A stretch of DNA of 64,000 nt from Sphingobacteriaceae bacterium. GTDB taxonomy: Bacteria; Bacteroidota; Bacteroidia; Sphingobacteriales; Sphingobacteriaceae. Where the stretch lies: positions 1 to 64,000 of the forward strand of contig CANHRG010000006.1 in assembly GCA_947463785.1 (NCBI GenBank). Reading direction: 5' to 3'. The notes beneath the pieces are model-generated. The model was not told where the DNA came from and made no database searches. It saw only the letters and a list, made by a program, of their open reading frames with translations. The position numbers and the translations under genes were made by a program. Positions 37,974 to 47,146 of the stretch are shown one piece after another. Each line of letters begins with the position of its first letter. The first letter of the stretch is position 1.

Positions 37974-38671
37974 TGTCCGGGCTCCTCTAAGAGATCAATA
38001 AATTCTACGGCATCAGTTTCCATTTTCAAGATTACACGGTCAACCATGATATTGAGGATGTGGTAGCCCACATAAGCCAAAATACCGATCATCAGGCCCG
38101 TTGCAGAGGTAATCATTTTCTCGTACAAGCCTCCTGCAATTACACCCATACTGATGTTATCAGTTAAAGAGATGTTGTAGAAAATCCGGATAACCCCAGA
38201 AATGGTCCCCACGAAACCTAGCATTGGCGCAATTCCGGCAACAATTCCTAAAATGCTGATGTTTTTTTCCAGTTTTGAAACCTCCAGCTTACCTACATTC
38301 TCTATGGCTCCTTCAATTTCTTTGATCGGGCGTCCAATTCTCAATAATCCTTTTTGCAACATGCGTCCAAGGGCGCTATTGCTACCACGACAAATGGCAA
38401 TGGCTGAATCAAGCTTGCCGGATGTAATGCTTTGCTTAACCTGCTGCATTAAATTGGTTTCGTCTTTTGAAGCTTTTCGAATAGTTAAGTAGCGCTCGAT
38501 AAAAATGACCAAAGCCAGGAAGAAAAGTAAAATGAGCGGCAACATTACCCATCCACCTTTGAAAAGAAGGTCAATGAAACGGAGTTCTTGCCCGGCGGCA
38601 CTTGCTTGTACGGCTTTTGCTGTACTGTCGGCTAAGCTTTGACTCATACTATCGATCTGTAATAAAAACAT
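37970..38671 (-). CDS. exbB: MotA/TolQ/ExbB proton channel protein
   Basis: ExbB/TolQ forms the pentameric proton channel that drives TonB or TolA. The 233-residue protein has three hydrophobic segments (about 37-60, 140-165, 180-205), the MLQKGLLRIGRPIKEIEGAI stretch and LGIVAGIAPMLGFVGTISGV (about 141-160), the family signature with the conserved Thr/Gly. Longer frames begin at 38716, overlapping the upstream gene; ATG at 38671 follows its TAA by one base and was chosen. There is a short N-terminal periplasmic tail rich in Ser/Ala. Confidence 0.94.
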   Translation of the reverse strand: MFLLQIDSMSQSLADSTAKAVQASAAGQELRFIDLLFKGGWVMLPLILLFFLALVIFIERYLTIRKASKDETNLMQQVKQSITSGKLDSAIAICRGSNSALGRMLQKGLLRIGRPIKEIEGAIENVGKLEVSKLEKNISILGIVAGIAPMLGFVGTISGVIRIFYNISLTDNISMGVIAGGLYEKMITSATGLMIGILAYVGYHILNIMVDRVILKMETDAVEFIDLLEEPGQ

Positions 38672-38672
38672 A

Positions 38673-39659
38673 TTAGGTTTTTGATTTTTTAGGTTTAACA
38701 TGATAAATCCAGGCACCTCTGCTCAATTCAGACTGGATTTTTTTCAACTCGGTTTGTGCCGACTCTTGATCTGCAAAGGAGCCTACACTTATTTTAATAA
38801 ATTTACCCGGACGCGTTTCTAATGCTTTTGCCCTAATATTCCGTTGAGCTAGCTCTTGAATAAACTTATCGGCCTCAGAACGTTTTCCAAAAGCAGCAAT
38901 CACAATTTCGTAGCTCGATTCCTGATTTACTTCTTGAACGGCAATTTTCGACGAATCTTGTGTTGGTGAATTAGAAACGGAGTCGGTAATCGCTACCGTG
39001 TCAACAGCTACTGTGTCTTTCTGGATAATTGGGGCTTTAACCTCAATAGGTTCCTGCTTCGGATTTAGTAAAGAACTAATCAGATTTGGATAAAGTACCT
39101 GAACAATAGCTGTGCATGCTAGTAGCAGGGCTAGCACAAAAATCCAGGTTTTTGATGAGCTCGACTCTTCAACAGCATCCAATTCCTCCTCAAATTCCTC
39201 AACAGATTGTTGTTCAACTAGTTCATCTGCTATTTTCTCATCAATTTCCTGAGTTTCTCCGGTTTCTTTTTGGGCTTTTAAGCCAAAAAAAGCGTTTGGA
39301 ATCAGATCCGGGTCGGCTTCAAATACAAGTCCCTTAGGTCCGTTTTCAAACGTGCCTAAGAAATCGATTTTGATGAGTTCGGTAGTCGAGAGTAAATCAT
39401 TCAGGTTATTTACATATTCCCTGATGAAATTTTCGGCATTTTCTCTAGAAATATTTTCATTCAGGCTAATGTAATCCAAGAGTGTGTCGTCTTCAACGTA
39501 TTTAGTGTTGAATACCACTTTTTCACTTGGAGGTAGAAAGCTCTGGGTAGTTTGATCAAAATAAGCCGGTAATTCTTCACGACGGAAGCTGCCCAGTCCG
39601 GGCACAATCAGTTCATTTCGCTTGCGAATCAGTTCTACTAAGTAACGGCTAATATCCAT
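38673..39659 (-). CDS. HU-domain (CCDC81-type) / transmembrane / SPOR protein
   Basis: A 328-residue three-part protein. Residues 1-125 form two HU/CCDC81-like domains (MDISRYLVELIRKRNELIVP, then IVPGLGSF-type turn and IKIDFLGTFENG), which would lie in the cytoplasm and may bind DNA. An acidic linker (about 130-168) precedes one membrane helix (about 171-190). The periplasmic part ends in a SPOR domain (about 250-328; YEIVIAAFGKRSEADKF, PGKFIKISVGSFADQESAQ), which in other proteins binds denuded septal peptidoglycan. The protein could thus tether chromosome and cell wall. It lies 42 bases after the barrel gene and 1 base before exbB. Confidence 0.85.
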   Translation of the reverse strand: MDISRYLVELIRKRNELIVPGLGSFRREELPAYFDQTTQSFLPPSEKVVFNTKYVEDDTLLDYISLNENISRENAENFIREYVNNLNDLLSTTELIKIDFLGTFENGPKGLVFEADPDLIPNAFFGLKAQKETGETQEIDEKIADELVEQQSVEEFEEELDAVEESSSSKTWIFVLALLLACTAIVQVLYPNLISSLLNPKQEPIEVKAPIIQKDTVAVDTVAITDSVSNSPTQDSSKIAVQEVNQESSYEIVIAAFGKRSEADKFIQELAQRNIRAKALETRPGKFIKISVGSFADQESAQTELKKIQSELSRGAWIYHVKPKKSKT

Positions 39660-39701
39660 CGCAGTAAATTTAACCCTTAATTGTAAAAAGGCAAAATCTC
39701 A

Positions 39702-41381
39702 TTAGAAGGAATACTGTAAACCACCAAAAAAGTTTAGCCCTAATCTAGGGTAGTATAGGTATTGTTGATAGGCCTTGTTCAAGAGATTGTTGGCTTGCGC
39801 AAAGGCCGACCATTTTTTTGTTACTTGGTATTCTGCACCCACACTGATATCCAAAAAGCTATCTAAGCTGATTGCTTCGGCGTTTAAACCTTTGCCAAAG
39901 GTTTCACCCTGGTAAACTAAGCTGCTACTCAAATTGATTTTTTGTGACACTTGTGCACGAAGCTGACTTTCTAAACGCAAACTTGGCTTGAACCAAGCTT
40001 TAGTCTCGTTCTCCAATTTGTAGTTAATGGCTTGTAATTTACTTGAGATATTCAATTTATCCGTAGCCTTGATATCAACCTGAGCATCAAATCCACTCAA
40101 CTGACTGATACCTTGCGCATAGCTAATCTCGAAGCGGTTAAGCCTGCTGGAGGAATTGACTAGTAAGGGTAGGTCCTGAATTCGTTTCATCCATACGCTT
40201 GCTTTGTAACCCAATACTTCACCTGCATTTCCTTTTACTCCAGCAAAAAAATGATTTTTTACAACAGAGTTCTGTATGCTAATTGATCTTCCCAAATACG
40301 GGTTCTCAAAAGAGAATTCATTTAAAGAAGTTTTTTGTACATCACCGTTTAAGCCGGCAAAAAATACGGCATAATCGGGTGCAATAGTAAATTCGGCATG
40401 AACAACAGGGAATAGATTTGTTCTTTTAAGGATCCCAGATTCCTGAACTAAATTAAGTCCAATGTTCACTTGGAGGCCGTTGGCCTGATAATTTGCAAAT
40501 GGATTTAACCTGGTTAGGTTGTTTTTTACCGTATTGCTTTCCAAGTTGACGGTTGTCAAATCTAGTGAACTACGTAATCCAAAATTGAACGCTCTCCACT
40601 TTTTGGTAGCCATACCACTCACTACGATAGAGTTTTCTTTAGCTGATGTAGAATTTTTGAAGAGGTTGGCATCCAGTTTTAAGCCGTAATTAATGCCTTC
40701 TGGATTACTGTCGTACGTACTACCAAGGTCAGCAATTAATTGAATTACACTCAATCGTTGTTTTTCCGGATCGCTGAGTACAGAAGGCAAGGCTAGTGGA
40801 TCTGCCCCGTAAAAATACGTGCCGAAGCCTTTGTAATTGGCCTGAGTACTAAAGCTTGTGTTTTTGCCTACTGATTTTAGGAAAGCACCGAGGTGTTGCT
40901 CACTAAATTCTTGCCTTTTTATAGCTCCAGATTGTGCAAAGTGTTTGGCAAAAAAGCCAGTCTGCATTGCCTGGTCTCTACCATTGTTAAGATAGAATTC
41001 ACCAATACCGGTTTTGAAGCTTCCTAATCCTGCCTTGATCAAACTGTTGTTTAACTCCGAGATTTTTGGAGTTTCAAGTTGTTGGTACTGTAGTTGACGG
41101 ATATCGGTATTCAACTCTAGTTTTTTGTTCAGAATACTGTAAGTGAGCGTTGGTTTGTAAGTTGGGCTTTCGTTTAAATCCGGGTTTCTGCGGATTTTGG
41201 AAGCATTTGCCAATACGGGTTTGTAGGGCCGAACTACCTCTATTTCTTCAGCTAAAACACTTTTTGGAGCTTCCGGTTTAGGTTCTTCCTTTTTATCTTG
41301 GGCGTAAGTCTTTCCGCATAGCACAGCAGAAATAAGTGCGATATGAAGAAAAATCAGTTTTGTTTTCCGGATTTGGTTCAT
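39702..41381 (-). CDS. Outer-membrane beta-barrel protein (TonB-dependent receptor-like, no plug)
   Basis: The 559-residue protein has a signal peptide (MNQIRKTKLIFLHIALISAV..., cleaved after TYA) and a charged Lys/Glu/Pro region followed by EIEVVRPYKPVLANASKIRR (about 48-67). The remaining sequence is alternating amphipathic strands ending in LGLNFFGGLQYSF, a C-terminal Phe as required for BAM recognition. The end of the barrel resembles TonB-dependent receptors, but no plug domain is seen. The frame extends to 41405; ATG at 41381 follows the TPR gene stop by one base and was chosen. Function unknown; position suggests it is a partner of the ExbBD-TonB set. Confidence 0.75.
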   Translation of the reverse strand: MNQIRKTKLIFLHIALISAVLCGKTYAQDKKEEPKPEAPKSVLAEEIEVVRPYKPVLANASKIRRNPDLNESPTYKPTLTYSILNKKLELNTDIRQLQYQQLETPKISELNNSLIKAGLGSFKTGIGEFYLNNGRDQAMQTGFFAKHFAQSGAIKRQEFSEQHLGAFLKSVGKNTSFSTQANYKGFGTYFYGADPLALPSVLSDPEKQRLSVIQLIADLGSTYDSNPEGINYGLKLDANLFKNSTSAKENSIVVSGMATKKWRAFNFGLRSSLDLTTVNLESNTVKNNLTRLNPFANYQANGLQVNIGLNLVQESGILKRTNLFPVVHAEFTIAPDYAVFFAGLNGDVQKTSLNEFSFENPYLGRSISIQNSVVKNHFFAGVKGNAGEVLGYKASVWMKRIQDLPLLVNSSSRLNRFEISYAQGISQLSGFDAQVDIKATDKLNISSKLQAINYKLENETKAWFKPSLRLESQLRAQVSQKINLSSSLVYQGETFGKGLNAEAISLDSFLDISVGAEYQVTKKWSAFAQANNLLNKAYQQYLYYPRLGLNFFGGLQYSF

Positions 41382-41382
41382 C

Positions 41383-44300
41383 TTATTTCTTTTTGTTAAG
41401 TGCATCTAATTTCTCTTTAGCGGTTGGAAGGATGTCATCATCTCCAGTATAATTATCTAAAACACTTTGTAAAGTACTTTTTGCCTGGAATTCATCTTTT
41501 AAAGCCAGGTAGTTATCAGCCAAGAGGATAAAGCTTTTTGCAACCCAGTAATCGAAGGAGGGGAGGTTATTGATCAATTCGAAAGCCGTTTTTTGAGAAT
41601 TCGCAAAATCGCCTTGTTGATGTTGAATGAGCGCAATTTGGTATAGCGCTTCGGCTGCTGCCACCGTTTTTGTTTGTTTGCTAACTGCTTTAAAGTTTTC
41701 TAATGCAGCAGATTGGTTATTTTTCAATAGGTAGGCTTTGCCCATAAATAGTCCAGCCCTCGTTTTGTCTTCTTCTGAGGATTTTTCGAAAGCTTTCACC
41801 AAGTCGACATATCTAAGAGTTTCGTCTGGCATCTTCAAATTGGCGTAAGATTCCATTAGGTTGTTTACGGCGAAACCGTAATTGGTCTTATATTCTGACG
41901 TAAGCTCCAGTTTTTTCAAATGCACAATGGCTTCGTTGTATTTCTTCTGTGTCAGGTAAATTTTAGAAATGCTGATCAAGGCTTTTTCTGTAAAATCGCT
42001 GGTCCAATCATTCAAAATGAATTCGTAATCGCGGATAGCATCATCGGGTTTTCCGGTCTTTACTAAACTTTCTGCCCGAATATATGAGGCTTGTTTTGCA
42101 TGAATAGCCTTAGGAAATTTATCAAAATAGGCATAAACAGCATCAATAGCCCCACTGTAATCGCCGTTTAAGAAACGCTTATTAGCAGCTTCAAAAGTTA
42201 AATTGTCTTGCTCCGCCTGACTTAAATTGCCAATGTTGGTAGAATTGGCATAATTCAAAAATCCCTCTGCATCGGTACGATCCATGTAAATGTTTTTGAT
42301 CGATTCTAAGGCTTGTTGTGCCTCATCGGTTACCGCATATTCCGAAACCACTTTCTTAAAGGTTTCTAAAGCTAAATCGTCGTTGTTTTGATTGTATTGA
42401 ACAAGTCCGATGGTTACAAGTGCTCTGGGTACATAGCTGCTTCTTGGGTATTTTTGAATGAGTAAGCTTAAATCGGCCTTGGAGCGTTCAAATTCTCCTT
42501 TTACGAAATAAGTATAAGCAATTTCAAATCCGGCATCGTCTGCGTAATTGGAGTTAGGGAATTGTGCTAATAGCGTTTGATGAGTTGCGATTTTGGCATC
42601 ATTCTGTCCTTGTAGACCTTGAATCATCCCTCGTTGAAATAATGCATAATCTTGGCTAGATGAGCCTTCAATTTGTACACGGGTATAGTTAGCCATTGCT
42701 CCCTCGTAGTTTTTAGACACAAAATAAGCGTCGGCTAAACGTAGAGTGGCATCCGTATGGGTATTGTTGTCGATATCTTTACCTTTCAAAAATTGTTCAA
42801 AATGTAAAGAAGCTTTGTAATAGTTCTCATCTTCAAAATAGGCATAGCCCAAACCGTAGTTGGCGTAATTAAACAGGTTTGTTTTTCGTGCAATAGGCAT
42901 GGCCAAGAAGCTTTGGAACTTCTCAATCGCTTCACCGTATTTACGCACTTCATACATGGCCTCGGCCATCCAATACGTCGATAGCGCAGCAATTTCTTCG
43001 TCGATAGCAGATTTATTGGATCGCATAAATGCCGAAATTGCATTTTGGAAGGCTCTTTCGTTGTAAAATTCTAAGGCCCGGTAATACGTTACTTTTTGGT
43101 AGACTTCTAGTGCTTCTTTGGATTTATTTGGAATGCTTTCCAAAATATCGATCGCATCTTTATAGTTCTTGGTGGTTAGCAAAATTTCACCTAAAAGCAC
43201 TTTTGCTTCATCCAAGCGTTTGGAATAGCTGTAATTACTTATAAACTCTTGTGTGGCATCTAAGGCAACTTGATGAAATGCCAGCTCGTAAGAAAGCTTG
43301 GCATAATTAAAAGAAGCTTCTTCTTGAATATCCTTATCGTAATTTAATTTAGAAGCTCTGAAAAAAGCATTTCTAGCACTTTGTTTATTGTCAATTTGTA
43401 GAAAAGCTTGGCCGAGGGCCATCATGCCACTTTGGTAAAACTCATCGGTGGTATTCAGTGTTTCTAGCTCTTCAATGGCTTTTTCGTAATTTTTTAGTTG
43501 TAAGGATGCGTAACCAATTTGGTAGCTATCCTGATTGTTCTGCGTTTTTCGCTGATCTTTTTCCTGAAACTTTTGGTAGTAATTGATTGCGTGAGCATAA
43601 TTGGAAATGGCAAAATAAGAGGCACCTATTATGCGAAGCATTTCTGTTTCATACTTTGCTTCTATACCCTGCAAGCTCGGTATAGCATATGTAATCACAT
43701 CTTCGTATCGCTTATCTAAAAAATACAGCGCAGAAATGTAATATGGATAACTGGAAGCATAGGTTTTAGAGCCTTTTAACCGCTCGAATTCTTTTAAAGC
43801 CGTTTGATAATCTGCATTTAGATAGCTGATGTAGGCGTAAAAATAGATGGCGGCTTCCTGATAGTCAGATGGTTCGTCTTTCAAAGTGCCAAATAACGGC
43901 TCAGCAGAGGTATAATCTTTAGTTTCAAAAAGAGCATAAGCCAGTTTAAACCGGTAATCTTTGCTGGTTTTGGGGTCTAAAAACTGGGCATCTGTTTTCT
44001 TAAACCATTCGATAGCCTTTGGGTAGTTAGAAAGACTAAACTCATAACGTCCCAAATGGTAATAGGCCATTCTAGTATTGTTATTTACCGGGTAGAGCTC
44101 TACAAATTTGTGAAAAAGGTTTCGCGTATCTTCATTTCCCAGCTCTAAGGCACATAGGGCCTGGTAATACAAAGCATTTTGTTTAAGTACACTTGCGTCC
44201 CGTTGTTGATTTGCATCAGCATCGAGATTTAGACGACTTTTCTCCACTCTGTCGAAATGTTCAGCAGCAGCTACATACCTCTGCTTTTGGAGTAAATCCA

Positions 44301-44409
44301 GTCCCTTTTGGTAGTCTTGATTTAGTTGATACCAGGTATTTTCTTGTGCAAATGCGTGATAAGAACTAAGGAAAAGTAAACTAAGGATTATCCGTTGCAA
44401 GCTGAACAT
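41383..44409 (-). CDS. Large secreted TPR-repeat protein
   Basis: The 1008-residue protein has a signal peptide (MFSLQRIILSLLFLSSYHAF, cleaved after FAQ) and then tetratricopeptide-like repeats along its whole length, e.g. YYHLGRYEFSLSNYPKAIEW, FNYANYGLGYAYFEDENYYK, DDAGFEIAYTYFVKGEFERS. Repeats of this kind occur in periplasmic CpoB/YbgF and BamD proteins. It should be a periplasmic or outer-membrane-associated scaffold. The frame is open to 44493, but ATG at 44409 starts a proper signal peptide. It is the first gene of the operon running to folC and has two palindromes upstream. Confidence 0.85.
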   Translation of the reverse strand: MFSLQRIILSLLFLSSYHAFAQENTWYQLNQDYQKGLDLLQKQRYVAAAEHFDRVEKSRLNLDADANQQRDASVLKQNALYYQALCALELGNEDTRNLFHKFVELYPVNNNTRMAYYHLGRYEFSLSNYPKAIEWFKKTDAQFLDPKTSKDYRFKLAYALFETKDYTSAEPLFGTLKDEPSDYQEAAIYFYAYISYLNADYQTALKEFERLKGSKTYASSYPYYISALYFLDKRYEDVITYAIPSLQGIEAKYETEMLRIIGASYFAISNYAHAINYYQKFQEKDQRKTQNNQDSYQIGYASLQLKNYEKAIEELETLNTTDEFYQSGMMALGQAFLQIDNKQSARNAFFRASKLNYDKDIQEEASFNYAKLSYELAFHQVALDATQEFISNYSYSKRLDEAKVLLGEILLTTKNYKDAIDILESIPNKSKEALEVYQKVTYYRALEFYNERAFQNAISAFMRSNKSAIDEEIAALSTYWMAEAMYEVRKYGEAIEKFQSFLAMPIARKTNLFNYANYGLGYAYFEDENYYKASLHFEQFLKGKDIDNNTHTDATLRLADAYFVSKNYEGAMANYTRVQIEGSSSQDYALFQRGMIQGLQGQNDAKIATHQTLLAQFPNSNYADDAGFEIAYTYFVKGEFERSKADLSLLIQKYPRSSYVPRALVTIGLVQYNQNNDDLALETFKKVVSEYAVTDEAQQALESIKNIYMDRTDAEGFLNYANSTNIGNLSQAEQDNLTFEAANKRFLNGDYSGAIDAVYAYFDKFPKAIHAKQASYIRAESLVKTGKPDDAIRDYEFILNDWTSDFTEKALISISKIYLTQKKYNEAIVHLKKLELTSEYKTNYGFAVNNLMESYANLKMPDETLRYVDLVKAFEKSSEEDKTRAGLFMGKAYLLKNNQSAALENFKAVSKQTKTVAAAEALYQIALIQHQQGDFANSQKTAFELINNLPSFDYWVAKSFILLADNYLALKDEFQAKSTLQSVLDNYTGDDDILPTAKEKLDALNKKK

Positions 44410-44447
44410 AGAATGAACATTGGGTGTGAGTACTAATTTAGTCCAAT

Positions 44448-44490
44448 TTGATAGCTCTTCAGCTATCAATAAATCCACATCTGTGGATAA
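44448..44490. repeat. Two adjacent palindromes upstream of the large TPR gene
   Basis: The first is TTGATAGCT (44448-44456), CTTC, AGCTATCAA (44461-44469), a perfect 9-bp stem. The second is AAATCCACA (44471-44479), TC, TGTGGATAA (44482-44490); the latter reads TTATCCACA on the minus strand, an exact DnaA-box sequence. They lie in the 148-base gap between pyrB and the TPR gene. Neither is followed by a U-run on the minus strand, so they are not evident terminators; operators or 5'-leader hairpins are possible. Confidence 0.55.
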
Positions 44491-44557
44491 CACAATTTTA
44501 AGGAAAAGATGCGTTGGGAAGAATCTTCAGCAGAAATAATTACTAACAATTTTGTAC

Positions 44558-45496
44558 CTAAGCCCGATGCCCGGCAAGTAAGTAAAGTACAGCCATACGG
44601 ATGGCTACGCCGTTTTCAACCTGATCGAGTATGATGGATTGTTTGCTATCGGCAACATCGCTGGTAATTTCTACCCCTCGATTAATTGGTCCGGGGTGCA
44701 TCACTGTTATTTCTTTATTCAGACTATCTAGAATTTCTTTATTTAAGCCATAGAGCATGGTGTATTCTCGGAGAGAAGGGAAGTAGCGGATGTCTTGTCG
44801 TTCGAGTTGGATACGTAGCATGTTAGCCACATCGCACCAGTTTAAGGCTTTGAGCAAGTCGTGCTCTACCTTCACCCCCAAAGTGCCAATGTATTTCGGA
44901 ATGAGTGTAGTTGGTCCGCAAACCATCACTTCGGCGCCTAGTTTTTGCAAGCACAGAATATTGGATAGCGCCACTCTGGAATGCAGAATATCGCCAATGA
45001 TGGCTACTTTTTTGCCACTAACATCTCCATATTTTTCACGAATGGAAAAAGCATCTAGTAAAGCTTGGGTAGGATGTTCATGAGCGCCGTCGCCGGCATT
45101 TACGATTTGGGCATCAACGTGTTTACTCAAAAAAAGACCTGCTCCGGCATGTGGATGGCGCATAACAACCATGTCAACCTTCATCGCCAAAATATTATTG
45201 ACCGTATCGATGAGGGTTTCTCCTTTACTAACCGATGATGACGAGGCTGCAAAGCTAATGGTATCTGCGGAAAGGCGTTTTTCAGCCAATTCGAATGAAA
45301 GCTTTGTGCGGGTGGAGTTCTCAAAGAAGATATTGGCAATGGTTATGTCGCGTAAGGATGGTACTTTTTTAATTGGACGGTTTAGTACGTCTTTAAAATT
45401 ATCAGCAGTTTCAAAAATCAGTTGAATATCTTCTGTGGTCAGGTCTTTGATGCCGAGGAGATGTTTAGTGCTGAGCTTTGGATGCTGATCTGCCAT
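44558..45496 (-). CDS. pyrB: Aspartate carbamoyltransferase catalytic subunit
   Basis: PyrB condenses carbamoyl phosphate with aspartate in pyrimidine synthesis. The 312-residue protein has the carbamoyl-phosphate motif STRT (61-64, within FFENSTRTKLSFEL), HPTQ (141-144), the aspartate-domain VMHPGPINRGVEI near 262-274 and a normal C-terminus. No pyrI regulatory subunit is encoded next to it. It starts one base after pyrR, so the pair is translationally coupled. Confidence 0.97.
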   Translation of the reverse strand: MADQHPKLSTKHLLGIKDLTTEDIQLIFETADNFKDVLNRPIKKVPSLRDITIANIFFENSTRTKLSFELAEKRLSADTISFAASSSSVSKGETLIDTVNNILAMKVDMVVMRHPHAGAGLFLSKHVDAQIVNAGDGAHEHPTQALLDAFSIREKYGDVSGKKVAIIGDILHSRVALSNILCLQKLGAEVMVCGPTTLIPKYIGTLGVKVEHDLLKALNWCDVANMLRIQLERQDIRYFPSLREYTMLYGLNKEILDSLNKEITVMHPGPINRGVEITSDVADSKQSIILDQVENGVAIRMAVLYLLAGHRA

Positions 45497-45497
45497 G

Positions 45498-46040
45498 TTA
45501 TTTTTCGGATAAAAGGATGATTTGATCTTTTTTATCGGTTTCTTCCCAACTCACCAGTACTTTTTGTGAGTCAACGGAATCAACTTGTATGCCAATATAA
45601 TCGGGTTCAATGGGTAGCTGTCGAGAGAAACGACGATCTACTAGCACCAATAATTCTACTTTTCGAGGCCGGCCGAAGGCCAAAAGGGCATCTAAAGCGG
45701 CTCTGATGGTTCTTCCGGTCCAGAGTACGTCATCTACAAGCACCACATTCTTATTCTCGACGATAAAGTCGATCTCTGTTGCACTGGCTTGTGGCAGGTC
45801 TTTATTGGTTCGAATATCGTCTCTAAAAAAAGTAATATCCAGATTACCTTGCAAAATGTTCGCTTTCGGTTGCAGACGTCTCAGTTCGTCGCCAATGCGT
45901 TTGGCTAAATAAGCTCCGCGGGGTTGAATACCGACGATAGCAGATTCTGAAAAATCGTTATGATTCTCAATTAATTGATGGCAAAGACGCTGAATGGTTA
46001 TTTGAAATTTCTGACCGTCGAGCAACGTGAGTTTTTGCAT
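45498..46040 (-). CDS. pyrR: PyrR: pyr regulator / uracil phosphoribosyltransferase
   Basis: PyrR binds pyr mRNA in a UMP-dependent way in Gram-positives and has uracil phosphoribosyltransferase activity. The 180-residue protein has the PRPP-binding motif VVLVDDVLWTGRT (99-111), VGIQPRGAYLAKRI (36-49) and a C-terminal tail of the right length. It directly precedes pyrB, as in many pyr operons. No PyrR-binding anti-antiterminator is visible in the 64-base upstream gap, so an RNA-binding role here is unproven. Confidence 0.95.
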   Translation of the reverse strand: MQKLTLLDGQKFQITIQRLCHQLIENHNDFSESAIVGIQPRGAYLAKRIGDELRRLQPKANILQGNLDITFFRDDIRTNKDLPQASATEIDFIVENKNVVLVDDVLWTGRTIRAALDALLAFGRPRKVELLVLVDRRFSRQLPIEPDYIGIQVDSVDSQKVLVSWEETDKKDQIILLSEK

Positions 46041-46104
46041 CTTGCTTTAAATTGGGATAAAAATAGTTATTTTTTTTAACTCCTTAAATCTGATCTATCC
46101 AATC

Positions 46105-47106
46105 CTATTTTAAAAAGCCATCTAAAGCTACTGTTGGTTTGCCTGAATTATCAAATGCGCCAAGAGTATAACCTTTCCAATTATTATGGCATTGTGGTTC
46201 CCAATAAAATACCCCCAGTCCTTTATTGCCTGGAAGGCTTTTGGTTTTGTTTACAAGATCTTCGATGAATGCTCTACAGTTTTCAGCTTCGTTAACAGCC
46301 ATGCCTATTTCAGATATCATGATTTCTTTATTGTATCGCTGAATCATATCAAGCATGTTGTTATAGCATTCGATATTCTTACTTTTCCAATTTGTAGCAT
46401 TAGGATATAATGACATGCCAATCACATCGAATTCAACCTGTTGTTCCTTTAAGTTATCAAACATCCATCTATAGAGCTGATTATCATATCCATTAGAGAG
46501 GTGTACGATAACTTTTGAAGTTGGACTAATTTCTTTTACTGCCCGATAACCGGCTTTGAGAAGGTTGCTGAAGTTTTGCATATTGGTTGATGCTCTGCCT
46601 TCTTGCCAGAGCATGCCATCGTTCGTTTCGTTTCCAATTTGTACCCATTCGGGCTTTATATCATTCGCCTTTAACTGTTGCATTACATCTTTGGTGTAAT
46701 TGTAGAGCGAGTTTTGTAGTTCTGCAAAACTTAGGTTACGCCAAGCAAAAGGTTTATTTTGTTGCCCTGGATCTGCCCAACTGTCACTGAAATGGAAATT
46801 AATCATCAGGCGCATTCCTGCATTTTTTGCTCTTAAGGCTTGTTTTATTACATCTTCAGTGCCACACCATTTGCTGGTTGGATTTACCCATATTCTTAAG
46901 CGTATGGAGTTGATTCCTTTGCTTTTTAAAATACTGATCAGATCTTCTGAATTGCCATTGTTAGCGTAAAAGCGTACTCCGCTGTTTTCCATTTCACTTA
47001 GCCAACCGATATCGGCCCCTTTAGCAAAATTGTCTTGTTCGGTAGTGCGCTTCTTGCAAGAACATAAAATTGTAAGTGCCAGAATAATCCAAATTAGCTT
47101 CTTCAT
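46105..47106 (-). CDS. GH53 endo-beta-1,4-galactanase, predicted lipoprotein
   Basis: The enzyme cleaves beta-1,4-galactan side chains of pectin (arabinogalactan type I). The 333-residue protein has a lipobox ILCSC (Cys about 17) followed by KKRT, then a TIM-barrel catalytic domain starting GADIGWLSEMENSG (about 30-43). The acid/base Glu lies in IGNETNDG (about 157-164) and the nucleophile in ISEIGMAVNE (about 268-277). It is expected on the cell surface or in the periplasm. It stands among nucleotide and translation genes with no SusC/SusD pair, transporter or other glycosidase, so it is not part of a polysaccharide utilisation locus here. Confidence 0.92.
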   Translation of the reverse strand: MKKLIWIILALTILCSCKKRTTEQDNFAKGADIGWLSEMENSGVRFYANNGNSEDLISILKSKGINSIRLRIWVNPTSKWCGTEDVIKQALRAKNAGMRLMINFHFSDSWADPGQQNKPFAWRNLSFAELQNSLYNYTKDVMQQLKANDIKPEWVQIGNETNDGMLWQEGRASTNMQNFSNLLKAGYRAVKEISPTSKVIVHLSNGYDNQLYRWMFDNLKEQQVEFDVIGMSLYPNATNWKSKNIECYNNMLDMIQRYNKEIMISEIGMAVNEAENCRAFIEDLVNKTKSLPGNKGLGVFYWEPQCHNNWKGYTLGAFDNSGKPTVALDGFLK

Positions 47107-47146
47107 TTTTTAATCGTAATAAGCAATGTATGAAATGATGATGAAT

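Noticed and set aside
46041-46104. PyrR-dependent attenuator upstream of pyrR
   Set aside because: The gap is 64 bases and shows neither the PyrR-binding loop nor a terminator/antiterminator pair.
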